A DNA stretch of 64,000 nucleotides from Viola odorata (GCA_963691705.1 OY829542.1:53423002-53487001); one strand, 5' to 3'; counted from the stretch's first letter, positions 21,835-31,987 are shown. Made by a program: numbers and translations. The notes: generated by a model from the letters alone, not told the origin.

Positions 21835-22833
21835 ATGTACAGCCAGAGACAGCAAAACTTCCACTCCTTTTTCCAACAAGATCCGCCACAATACCACCAA
21901 CAACAACAATACCCCATAAACTTCCAGAATTTTATGCCAATCCCCCCTCAAAATCAGGTTCCCATGCCACAATTTCAACCTGCACCTCAACCAATGTTTC
22001 CCACTAGTGTTCCTATAGAAGAGACTCTCCAAAATTTCATGATGGCGACCCAGATTAGCCTAGTGGAGATGCAGAGACAGATCACTCAATTGACACTCGA
22101 AAATTTCATGATGGAGACCCAGTCCAACCTAGTAGAGATGCAGAAACAGATCACTCTGATAGCACAGAAGCAATTAGACGATGAGGAAGAAGATGATGAG
22201 GATGAGGAAATCCAGACAGAACCAGTCTTGGCCAAACCTGTGGCCAAACCTGTTGAAAGGTTCAAAGAACTAGAGGAAGTGATAGAGATTCCTCCACCTT
22301 TCCCTCCTAGGTTTGTGGACGTCATTGGGCACGCTACTAATGAGGATTCTGAATTAAATGGAACTAACTCTTTTGACCATGCTACTAGCAGAGAAATCCC
22401 ATGTGAAAAGTTGAAGGAAGAAGAATTCGTGGACACTGTTTCTAATCCTATTTTTGAGCCAGATTTTGATATTTTTAACAGCCACGAATTTCCCAAAGTT
22501 AATCCTAACCCTCTACCTTCAAGTGTGCAGGCACCAAAAATTGAACTTGAAAACAGTCTTGGCCTCGAGCTTGGCCAAGCCTTAGGCCAAGATTCATCTC
22601 TGCCAGCTAGCCCCCCCAAAACCATGGAGTGGTGGACTGATAATCTTCTCCAGCTGCTTGCTACTATTCACAGTAGCCAAAACTCACCGTTTGTGATGCA
22701 GGGACAACAAAATTATGAGCTGGGACGGCCTCCCGACCCATTCAAATTTATACCTTTAGGGGCTGTCCAAGGAATGCCACCCAAAGATCCTGACAAGTTT
22801 AGCGCATGGAGGGGATATGGAAAAGTTTCTTGA
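21835..22833 (+). CDS. Element C internal ORF, 332 codons, Gln-rich N-terminus and acidic middle
   Basis: I do not recognise this protein. Residues 1-60 are Gln/Pro/Phe-rich (SQRQQNFHSFFQQDPPQYHQ). Residues about 62-105 hold two similar segments (ENFMM-TQ-NLVEMQ-QIT) that could form a coiled coil, followed by a run of Asp/Glu (about 116-128), a Pro-rich stretch and a Ser/Pro tail. There is no zinc knuckle, protease or polymerase motif. AKPVAKP (about residues 132-138) and LGLELGQALGQD (about 242-253) are encoded by the element's repeated 12-bp word, in two different reading frames. It may be a diverged gag or an accessory protein, or not be translated. The ATG follows the primer site by about 100 bp; the stop is at 22831-22833. 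Confidence 0.55.
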   Translation: MYSQRQQNFHSFFQQDPPQYHQQQQYPINFQNFMPIPPQNQVPMPQFQPAPQPMFPTSVPIEETLQNFMMATQISLVEMQRQITQLTLENFMMETQSNLVEMQKQITLIAQKQLDDEEEDDEDEEIQTEPVLAKPVAKPVERFKELEEVIEIPPPFPPRFVDVIGHATNEDSELNGTNSFDHATSREIPCEKLKEEEFVDTVSNPIFEPDFDIFNSHEFPKVNPNPLPSSVQAPKIELENSLGLELGQALGQDSSLPASPPKTMEWWTDNLLQLLATIHSSQNSPFVMQGQQNYELGRPPDPFKFIPLGAVQGMPPKDPDKFSAWRGYGKVS

Positions 22834-24258
22834 TAAGAAATCCATGGCAATGTCGAGCCTAAGACAATAAATAAGGGCTCTTCATGGGAGGCAACCCATG
22901 TTTTTTATTTCATCTATTTTTATTTTTATTTTTTTTAAATAAGTTCAGAGGTTTTTCGTTGATCCACCTCTCATTCTTTTCTCTTATTTCCAGGGCTGCT
23001 GCAGCACTAGGAAGGCATTCAAATCTGAGGAAAAATTCAGCTTCGGCGGTTGTCTTGGCTAAGACCTTGGCCAAGACATTTTTCCAGAACCAGCCAAGCA
23101 GCCCCTCCAGTTGCGGATCTAGGCCAAACATCAGGCCAAGACCCTCCCGCTCCAGCAGCTTGACCAGCTTTTGCCCCCAGGTCGTTTCTTTCTTTTCTTT
23201 TTCTTTTTTCTGTTTTTATTTGTCCCTCCACACAATGAGGACATTGTGTCTTTTAAGTGTGGGGAGGGATTCTGTGAGTCCAGTCTTTGAGTATTTGTGA
23301 ATATATGTGTTGTGATTGTGTATATTTGTGAGTAAATATTTGTGAATAATTTTTTTTTAGTTTTTCTTGGCCAAGCCTTTGACCAAGACAATCTAGGTTG
23401 AGCTGCTGTTTTGCATCATTTTTTGTTCTTTTCTTTTTATGTTTGTTTGAGTCTGTCTTGATGAGTGTACACCGCCCCCAGTTTTTAACTTAGGCTGTTT
23501 AGTCAACCACTGAAATACATGTAGATACTTGTTTAGGTGAAACAATGCTTTAGTAACAGGGAAGCGAATGAGCGTAACTTGATCAATGCCTAAGGGGCAT
23601 ATTATCTAATGTCACCCAAACAAACACTATCCACATGGTCTAAAGGACGTCTAGCTTAAAAATTTAACGAACATTAGGGTGTCTAGGCTTACTGCGCCTG
23701 ATTTGAGTGTGTTGTTCTATCTGTTTTAGTGTGAGACATAAAAAGGTGCTGGAATGTCATAGCAGAATATAGCAAAGGTGGAAGTTCTAGGTGCCCAAAA
23801 AGAACAAGCTCTGTCTATATGCATATGCCTGTAAAAATACATAGGGCATAGAGAAAAAAAATGATGATGCATATGTCTGTAAAAATACAAAGGACATAGA
23901 AAAAAAAGAGAGAATAAATCTGCTGAAAATGATTTAAATGGCACTAGTCTTTAGGCACGTTTGGATAGAATAGCACTTGGTGGGACTCAAATCTGTGGCA
24001 AGTTTAGACCCCTATACATTATAAATCCAAATCTAGTAGGATGTCTTGATACCATTTGGATGAGGTTTGTTTAGGGTATTGATTTGTCCTTGTTAGTCTA
24101 GCATTGGGTCGCTTAGGGAAGTGTATTGGTAATTTCAGTGAAGGGGTGAACAACCGAAAGGAGAACTCTGGGGTTATGGTGTCTGTTCTGTTTTGCCATG
24201 TTTATTTATTTTGTTTGTATGTCTTTGAGTCTGTATGCTTGAGGGCAAGCATAGTTTA
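22834..24258 (+). other. Element C 3' non-coding region
   Basis: Starts with a word typical of gypsy 3' regions (TTCATGGGAGGCAACCCATG at about 22882). It contains family-word clusters at about 23050, 23120 and 23363, a polypurine-like AAGTGTGGGGAGGG at about 23256, and a second half (23560-24110) shared with element A. No credible coding frame. Confidence 0.7.
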
Positions 24259-24271
24259 AGCGTGGGGAGTT
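24259..24271 (+). other. Element C polypurine tract
   Basis: AAGCGTGGGGAGT directly before the 3' LTR, the expected plus-strand primer. Confidence 0.75.
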
Positions 24272-25579
24272 TGATTACATTGCATTTCATCATATTTTAT
24301 TGTCCATTTACTTGTTGTTTTGGGCAGTAAATCTACTGATGTATCTTTATATTTCCCATATCTTAGCAGTTCTGGTCTGGAGGCAAAATATTGAAGAATC
24401 TGATTTTTGGAGAGCTGGAGCTGTTTACCTGAGTCTAGGCCGGGATCTTGGCCTAGACGTTTTCTCATTCAAAGCAGCGCGCTCTTGACGATCGTCTTGG
24501 CCAAGACTCCGGCCAAGACTGATTCGCGAGAGAGGAATCTTGAGCAGCAGCGTTAGGCCTTGCGAGCTGGCAAATCACAGCTGTCCAGTGACAAAGATGA
24601 GGATCAAGAAGATATTTATTTAAGAATCCTATCAAGGATCTCCTTCCATCTTTGTATATTTTAAATTCCTATTTTTATTCAAAACAAATCAGGATAAATA
24701 TTTAGGAGATTATCTAGGAGATTATTTAGGAGATTGAGTTGGAGAAGGACAGAGGAGATTTAGCTTACTTATAGCTAAACTTGTCCTCCCCTTCTACACG
24801 CTCTCTCTTCACGCTCGGACGTACTTTCTTCTTCTCTTTTCTTCCGCCACTTTGTACCTTGCTTCTGGATTTAATTCTTTGAATCCACGGATTTATTTTA
24901 TTTATGCAAGCAAGTATTTTTATAATTCATTCATGAGTACATCTAGCTAATCACCATTCTTGGTAAGAGCTTGAGGGCTATGTTTCTTATATTTCGTGAG
25001 ATCTAATTACTCTTAATAATCTCTATTTTTGTAATTATTTGTTTTCTGGTTTCTTTACTTCCTTGTTTAAGTTTAGAACTGACAATTCAGATTATATCTT
25101 GGGAGACCCAGTTAAATGAATAATACAACTCAGACCCGATTGACAACTGTGGGCCTCGATTGACAACCGAGGGTAAACTTGAGTTGGGTGTTGTCTTATC
25201 CACAACAGCACTGCAGATATCGAGATGAACACCATTGAATCAGTGATCGAATCATAAGAACATAGCATGTTCATGCTCTTACCGGGAATTCTTTCTTTTC
25301 TGATATTTCACTGTCTTGACCCATGTCTTGGCCTAGACTCTGCCCAAGACTGTTTTGAATTATTTTACCTCTTTTGTTTTCTTTCTTTATTTTCAGATTC
25401 TACCAATCAAACTTAGTGACGAGGAAGTCAACCAAGAACTACAAACCCCCCGAAGTCTCTGTGGACCGACCCTCTTACCACAATCTACAAGTTCCTTGTG
25501 GACAAGTGTTAAGTTGTACTTCTACCCCGTTTTATATTCATTTATACAACTTAAATTTGACGTGTTCGACGCGCGGTCA
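24272..25579 (+). repeat. Element C 3' LTR
   Basis: 1308 bp, TGATTACATTG ... GCGCGGTCA, followed by the target duplication GTAAT and then element B gag. Same length as the 5' LTR with no indels. Confidence 0.95.
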
Positions 25580-25584
25580 GTAAT

Positions 25585-26620
25585 GAACTCTCGAGAGAAC
25601 TCTTCTTCCACGGGCTGTTTTTTCTTACATCGAGACTTCGTGCTAGTGAAGAAATGGTCAAGAACAGGGTCATTGAATCGAGACTTCTTTGGTTGTTCAG
25701 TGGGCTGAACTAGAGGTGGTTGTGCACTGTTGCTACACTCGGGACCTTGAATAACATTGTCAGCTTCGGGACCTTGAAAGGTCTGTGTGGAGTCGGGGTC
25801 TGGATTAACTCGAGAGGGTAACTCAAGACCACTTCGGAGGTTCATAGCACATGCTTCATGCTTCGGGTTGGGTTCCGTCTGCCCTGGAAATCTTCCACCA
25901 TTTTTTATCTCCTTCATTTCAGTCATGAGAGTCCGAAGCATTTTGTTCATTTCTGCTATCTGTTTCATTTCGGGAGAGGGTTCCTCCTTCGGGGGCATGG
26001 TGAAATTCTGGTCTTGAGGTGGTTGCCTCTGATATTGATAATTCTGAAAATTCGGCCTAGGCTTGAAGTTTTGCATGTTGAAAGGAGGAGGGTGGTTTCC
26101 ATAAGGATTCTGTCCGTATTGATGGCTAGGTCCGGCCTGCTGGTTGTTATTCCATCCATAGTTGGGTTGTTTCCAGCCTTGATTTTGGTTCTGACCATAC
26201 GGGGCCTGGAATCCTCCAGCGGCATTCACGGGCATTTCTTCAGGAATAAATGGGCAAGCATCGGTAGGGTGGTCTGAAAGCTGACAGATTTGGCAGGCCT
26301 TGAGCTGGACTGGATGTCCCGAAGCCATGTTCTGCAGCATACCAGTGATGGTTGCTAGTTGGTTTTCTATAGCAGCTGCTCGGGCGTGTTGAACGCAGTC
26401 AGAGTTGTTGAGCTGGAGGTTGTTCTTAGCCATGAGCTCGATGGTGTCCTTGGCGGCAGCTGGTGTAAGTCTAGTAATGGATCCATTGGCAGCAGCGTTT
26501 AGCAAGGCCTTGTCTCGGCCCTTGAGTCCTTCACAGAAATATTGCATGAGGGCATGCTCGGACAGATTATGCGAGGGGCATAGGGCTTGCATCTTCTTGA
26601 AGCGTTCATAGTATTGCTCT
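25585..26620 (-). pseudogene. Element B gag, N-terminus deleted and C-terminus split by element C
   Basis: Reads DDLEQYYERFKKMQALCPSH, QYFCEGLKGRDKALLNAA, then a zinc knuckle C-x2-C-x4-H-x4-C (CQICQLSDHPTDAC), a Gln/Asn/Pro-rich linker and MNLRSGLELPSRVNPDPDS. The frame opens in the adjacent LTR at 26634, so the gag N-terminus and primer site that should lie between LTR and this point are missing. The 3' side breaks at 25584 where C inserted and continues at 20394. Function when intact: coat protein packaging the element RNA. Confidence 0.88.
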
Positions 26621-28538
26621 AGATCGTCAGTCAAATGATAATTTATAGTGCCTGAAAATGTGTGTGCACAATGGATAATGTGTACAGTGGTAGTCAGGGT
26701 CGAACACAGGGATTGTGAGAGACTGATTCAAGGTCTTGAGTGAAGTCACAGAACAAAGGCATGAAAAGTAACAATCAGGAGGGTTTTATGCTTGACTGAA
26801 ACTAATCAGTCAAGAGAGATTCGGGAGCTAACAATTTTATCTAAGTAAGCAATGTTCGGGGTCCCGAATGTCACTTTCGGGGTCCCGAATGGTAAAATAA
26901 AGCAAATCAGTAAATAATTCAAGGGTAATAGAACAGAAGGTGGTAATTGATTAAATAGCCAAAATAGCAAATCAGTAAATGAGCCAAGATAATAAAATAG
27001 AGGAATAATAAACACAAATAATCAATCAGAGAAGGTTCTTAGCAATAGGTGTTCTTGGGTTGCATTCGGGGTCCCGATTATCATCAGCACAGAAATATTC
27101 TATTCAAGACATCATAGAAGTGACATGGAGACCAGATTTCTCGGTTATCTCCTACTTTTCTCTTAAGAGAAACTACCCCCCGTTTTCACATATGAGGTAG
27201 TCTTGACAGTTCGCCATCCCTCCAGGCACGAATGCGGGAAGGCAATACTCAACCTGCCCATGAAGATAAGAAAAGACACAACTGGTCCTAAAGGTCCCTC
27301 AGTTTGTCAGGCTCGTGACCCCGAACCAATCAACTACTTACCCTATCAATTCAAGACCACTTCAGCGCAGTCAAGACTAAATAGATGCCTACTAGTTTTA
27401 TGTAATTTTCCTCTCGTATTCATCACACAAATGGCAGCATTCACATAAGGTATAAATCGGGTGATCAAGCCTTTAAACACTCCATGTGAAGTTTTAATTA
27501 AAATTGATAAGCAATTGAATATAGCATCAAGAATATATTAAACACACTTAGGCCTCAAATCTGACCTTGCAACCCTTGAATCACCCTTGCTAAGAATTAA
27601 AGGTTTAGCTACTCATGCTTGGATAAAAATAAATAACAATTAAAGAAAGCATAATAATTAAATTAAAAGATTAAAGGAAGAACACTTATTACAAAAACCA
27701 AATCTGTTTTCAAGCCCAGCGGCTAAGAGTGAAGTAGCTAACAAGAACTAGAGAGAGAAAGCTAGAGAGAAGTCTAAGAAAAAACCTATCTCCCAGAAAA
27801 ACCGTGATCCCTCTCTTTTATGCTCATCCTTTGCTTCCAAAGCCTTCAATCCGACCAGCTTCCATCTTCTCTCCCACTCAAACTTCAAAAGGGAGATTCT
27901 CCAGCCAAAGAGAGCTGTCTTCCACCTCTAGGGGACAAGAAAAGCACTGAGGATTAAAATAATCCATTACTTAATTAATACTTTAAGTAGTCCCATGATA
28001 TTCTTGAACCAAAGAAAGTGGGAAGCATGAAGTTGAGGGATGAGGGAATATGTAGGGATGAGGGAATATGTCTAGCATGCCCAAGGGACCAGAAAAGCAC
28101 TGAGAATAAAATAATCCTTGGGTCGCGGATTCATGGCAGACTGCCTAGAAATGTCTTCGGGGGTCCCGAATGGAGAATCTGATTCGGGACCTAAGCCGTT
28201 TTGTGGACAAGTGACTAGTCCTTCGTGCTACTTCTTCCCGTTGGTCTGGTTGGAAGGTTGTAGCCGTTTCGGATTGTCAGTCGGCCTTGAGGCATTTGTA
28301 TTGAATCGGACTCGAGACCTCGGCTCGGGACCTTGAATGCAACTCTGGACTCGGGACCTCGACTGCGGTCTTGAAGCACGAAATTGCACAAAAATACACC
28401 AAAAACGTATCTTTTTGCATAAACTCCCTTTTCAAGCCTGAATCTGCAATAGTAATGAAAACAAGGGTAAAATAGCAGAGTCATGCTCTAAATCAAAGGA
28501 ATAATGGAGGGAAAATCATGCAAAAATACACGCTATCA
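26621..28538 (-). repeat. Element B 5' LTR
   Basis: Copy of 12405-14306, ending CGCTATCA followed by TSD GCCAT at 28539. Its inner end reads AGATCGTCAG instead of TGATCGTCAG and passes straight into gag, so the LTR/primer-site junction is lost in a deletion with GATC at the join. Longer than the other LTR mainly through a duplication of about 17 bp (GATGAGGGAATATGT) near 28038-28070. Confidence 0.93.
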
Positions 28539-28543
28539 GCCAT

Positions 28544-28883
28544 GCTATAAAAATGATAGTAAAAAGCACAGTGTTTTAAAATGCACATTCTGATGGAACT
28601 GCACTATTGTATACTCAAATCTGTAGTGATATTTTATCCCTTAATTATTGCTTAAGATTCAGAGCTAGATGTCTTGATACCATTTGGATGAGGTATGTTT
28701 CGGGTATTGATCGGTCTTTGATAGTCTAGCATTGATTTGATGATTGAAGTGTCTAGGTAATTTTGGTGGTGAGGTGTATAGTTGAAAGAAGAACTCTAGG
28801 GTCTTGATGTTTGTTTGTTTTGTTTTGTTTTGATTTGTTTTATTTTTATGCTTGGGGGCAAGCATAGGTTAGTGTTGGGGATT
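28544..28883 (+). other. Element A 3' end with polypurine tract
   Basis: Continues A after B. 28665-28800 resembles 24032-24180 of C (ATGTCTTGATACCATTTGGA and onwards). GCTTGGGGGCAAGCATAGGT is followed by GTGTTGGGGATT directly before the LTR at 28884. Confidence 0.68.
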
Positions 28884-30221
28884 TGATTGGATCGTTAAAT
28901 GTCTATTATTCATCATCCTTTAGGTCTCTTTTAGGATGATGATACTACTAAATGATGGGTTTTTAATTCTTTTTTACAGAACCAGTGGCTGTGAAGCAGA
29001 TTATTCAAAAGGAGCTGGAATTATCTGTTTAGAGCTGTTTTGGTGAAAAGAGAGCACACTCTATCCCAGTCCTGGGATAACGCGAGGATCTGCATCGCGT
29101 TGACCAAAGTCAACTGGATTAATGAGAAGCCGAGTTGTTGCTTCTAGAAGGCTTGTCCTGAAGAAGTCATTAATGCTTAGAACTCTTTCTTCTATATTCA
29201 GTTTAGGAGATTTGAAAACAATAGTATTTTATTCTATTTTATTTTATCCTTATCATTTTAGAATTTTGAACACACTTAGGATTTTTATTTTAAAAGCTGA
29301 AAAGGAAAAGAGGTCTGTCTCTTCTTCCTCCTCTTTTCTTTACCCTACTGCCATTGTTGCAGCTCAACTTTGGTTTTTTATATTCTTCTTTAATTCAATT
29401 TCAGTTTATGCATATTTATATTTCTTTATTATTATTATGTCTGGCATAGGCTAAACTCCTTCTTCTTGGTAAGGATTCGCTGCCCATGATTCTTCGATTG
29501 TGAGATCGAATTGTTCTTCACACATTCCACAACTTATATTTTTACTCTTTTTGATTACATGTTAATTTATTCTTGTTTTGTGTAAAGCCTAATCAACTTC
29601 ACCTAGAACTTGAATGATTACAGTCTTTCCTTAAGATTCTAGAGTCTACATTATCAAGAGGAATACGAAGGCGACTAACTGGTCGACGGTTAGAAAAAGG
29701 GTAGGATCTAGTTTATATGAGTAGACACGTCTCTCTCCCGGACCTGGGACAGGTCTCTCCCCGTGTCTCTATCAATTGCTTAATTAAATCCTATAGAGTG
29801 TCTCTTAGGGTTATTGAGTTGATCAGGGGTTTCTAATAGAGTGTCTCTTTAGAAGTATTGTGTAGGAGGAGAGCAGGAGATTTAGGTAACCAACCTCGTC
29901 TCTATGACCGTCCTATAAGTTTGGTTTTTAATATGTTTGCATCAATGATCAATTGACATGAATCATGGGCTACATAGAATCCTTACTGGGAAGTTTTTAT
30001 CACTTAGATACACACATTCATTCTGTTTACTGTTTTCTTTAATTCTGTTTCTTTATTTATTTGCATCCAACAACCTACTATTGGTATTTACCACTTTTTA
30101 TCTTACAGTACAAAGAATTAAATCCCTGAGGAACGATCCTTTTACTACTTGCTATTGTTTTACATTACATGTGCATGGTGAATTGTACTTTAATTATCTT
30201 TGACGGTTTCGGCAACCATCA
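28884..30221 (+). repeat. Element A 3' LTR (only LTR present)
   Basis: Starts TGATTGGATCG after a polypurine tract and ends TTTCGGCAACCATCA, aligning with the ends of element C's LTR (TGATTACATTG, TTCGACGCGCGGTCA). About 1338 bp. It contains TCCTGGGATA (about 29072) and ACCTGGGACA (about 29742), a possible family word of its own. The matching 5' LTR is absent from the window. Confidence 0.68.
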
Positions 30222-30249
30222 TTTGGGTATGAACAAAATGAAGAAAAAG

Positions 30250-30482
30250 AAGGGGTCGTGCGTCAATTTGTACCACTTGCCACGTGGTCGGCTTACGTGG
30301 CAAGTTTCTAATGTGGTTGAACTGACGTGGCAATGATTAAGTTGATGACGTGGCACTTAACGATGTCATGTCAGCTTTCAGTAACGGTAGGGTTGTAATT
30401 AAATAAATAAAAAATAAAAAAAAAGTAAAAGGTTGACATTAAATAAAACGTCATAGTCGAGGGTCCCTTTATGTCTTTTTAC
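30250..30482. repeat. Relic of a foldback MITE related to the PRMT7 intron cluster
   Basis: Contains CACGTGG, TTACGTGGCAAG, TGACGTGGCA words, TAGGGTTGTAATTAAA and a right end CCCTTTATGTCTTTTTACC (30464-30482) that parallels the ends of the repeats at 1341-2673. The left end is missing, possibly lost at the junction with element A. Confidence 0.5.
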
Positions 30483-30861
30483 CAAATAATAAATTACAAA
30501 TTAATATAGACACTAAAATACATAATTGATAATATAAAAAGATCAAATAATAAACACAAGAAATAACTAGTATATTTGATAAAATAGATAATTTAAATAA
30601 CAAAGATGAGGACAGAAATAGCCTAATTTGATTGAAGCACGCCACGAGGCGCTATCCTCAGAGAAGAAACGCCCCTCCTGCACGAGGTAGTATGATAGCG
30701 GTCTCCTCCAAAGATACGACAATCGTTGAAATATTTGGGTACAACCAAAAGTTTTCTGAACCGACAAACACCCATATACTCGCAATAATTTCTCCAAACT
30801 ATAAAATTATTTATTATAGAATATACACTTGTTAACTTCCTTGTATTTTTTGTAGAACCAC

Positions 30862-30923
<62 letters not shown>

Positions 30924-30962
30924 AGTATCTATTTAATATTTATTTAATATATAATTAATATA
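30483..30962. other. AT-rich intergenic DNA with a TA microsatellite
   Basis: A TA tract at about 30866-30920. The stretch 30635-30745 is less AT-rich, but I could identify no coding exon in it. Confidence 0.5.
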
Positions 30963-31665
30963 GGAAAAAGGGTAAGATACATCCCTGCATTTGTATCATA
31001 GGTTAAGATAAGCCACTACATTTGTAATTGAGTCAAATAAGCCATTGCATTTGTATCACATGTCAGGATAAGCCACTACATTTGTATCATATGTCAGGAT
31101 AAGCCACTACATTTGTAATTGAGCCAAATAAGCCACTGCATTTATCCATTTGATCTATATTAACCACTCATCCCTTATACCTTGTTTGGATACATCATAA
31201 GATTATGATTACATAGTATTTTTTTTTAAATGACATGGCATAAAAATCATGCTCAACATTCATTTTTGCAATAGAAAAATAAAACGTTGAATCAAAATAT
31301 TCAAAAATAAAAAATCGAACGAGATCAAAATAATATTCATTTTTTTAGCGATAAAACATCGAGTAAGATCAAAATAATAAACCACTATTTTTGTGCACTC
31401 AATTTTATTTATTTTTGAGATCCAACTTTTTATTTTTCAATTGTAAAAATGAGTGTTGGTCTTGGTTTTTATGCCATGTCATTTTAAAAAAAAACATGTA
31501 AGCATATTTTTATAATATATCCAAACAAGGTATAACTATTTTTAGGGATGAGTGGCTAATGCAGATTAAATTGACAAATGCAGTGGCTTATTTGACTCAA
31601 TTACAAATGTAGTGGCTTATCTTGACCTATGATACAAATACAGGGGTGTATCTTACCCTTTTTCC
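30963..31665. mobile_element. 703-bp Mutator-like MITE with perfect 9-bp target duplication
   Basis: Ends GGAAAAAGGGTAAGATACAT ... and the complement CTTACCCTTTTTCC. Flanked by ATTAATATA at 30954-30962 and 31666-31674, a perfect 9-bp duplication, the length made by Mutator-family transposases. The arms repeat AAGCCACTACATTTG (four times on the left), so the TIRs contain subrepeats. No ORF. Confidence 0.88.
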
Positions 31666-31674
31666 ATTAATATA

Positions 31675-31987
31675 ATATCTTACCACATATATAGCAACTA
31701 CAATATCATAAAATCTCATGTCAACATATCAAACCGTTTGAGTTCATTATGTCTTTGTTAAATAATAAAGTACTTAATGTTTTAATTTTAAATCATAAAA
31801 TCAAATCCCAACATTAAACGGTATTAACTAACACAGAAATGAAATCTTTTACCAGAAAGGCCTCTGAATTTAAAACAACATATTATAGGGATCGTCATTC
31901 ATCATGCAATAAGGCCTTGGGCGTAGCTTAATACAGTATGGAAGCCAAGAGTCTACTTTTCCTGAGAGTGGATTATCAAGATATTAC
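31675..31987. other. Short spacer after the receptor-kinase pseudogene
   Basis: AT-rich. 31965-31987 still resembles the intron after the transmembrane exon of the intact gene (37375-37393). Below that, similarity ends, which marks where the kinase half of the pseudogene was lost. Confidence 0.5.

Larger units (their letters stand above)
20395..25584 (+). mobile_element. Element C: non-autonomous LTR retrotransposon inserted in element B gag, TSD GTAAT
   Basis: Complete: TSD GTAAT (20395-20399), 5' LTR 20400-21707, tRNA-Asp-type primer site, one 332-codon ORF, a long non-coding 3' region, polypurine tract, 3' LTR 24272-25579, TSD GTAAT (25580-25584). Both LTRs are exactly 1308 bp. No protease, RT or integrase is present, so it must be moved by enzymes of another element; an Athila relative is likely because of the shared 3' region and PPT style. 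Opposite orientation to B. It contains at least twelve clusters of a 12-bp-period word (core TTGGCCAAG). Confidence 0.95.
12400..28543 (-). mobile_element. Element B: Athila-like Ty3/gypsy retrotransposon with both LTRs and TSD GCCAT, carrying element C
   Basis: Two direct LTRs (12405-14306 and 26621-28538) are bounded by the 5-bp target duplication GCCAT at 12400-12404 and 28539-28543. Reading the minus strand gives: 5' LTR, truncated gag, (element C insertion), gag end and protease, RT-RNase H-integrase, a long 3' non-coding region, polypurine tract and 3' LTR. Without C the element is about 11 kb. RT and integrase motifs ([40 protein letters not shown], no chromodomain) fit the Athila clade. 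The primer-binding site and gag N-terminus are deleted, and two frameshifts lie in G/C runs, so this copy is defective. Confidence 0.9.
3226..30221 (+). mobile_element. Element A: 5'-truncated, pol-deleted Athila-like Ty3/gypsy retrotransposon hosting elements B and C
   Basis: The outermost element of the nest, plus strand. It starts abruptly inside gag near 3226-3230 with no 5' LTR or primer site. It continues through gag and protease relics, a pol deletion, an integrase tail ending at 6013, a long AT-rich and repeat-rich 3' region (6014-12399), and is then interrupted by element B. After B it resumes at 28544 with sequence resembling the 3' region of element C (compare 28675-28760 with 24032-24110), then a polypurine stretch and the 3' LTR at 28884-30221. 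Continuity across B is supported by B's target duplication GCCAT on both sides. Some of the 6-12 kb interval may be further nested LTR fragments. Confidence 0.72.

Noticed and set aside
30567..30797. 76-codon minus-strand frame in less AT-rich DNA
   Set aside because: No recognisable domain, splice context or paralogue; left as unannotated intergenic DNA.
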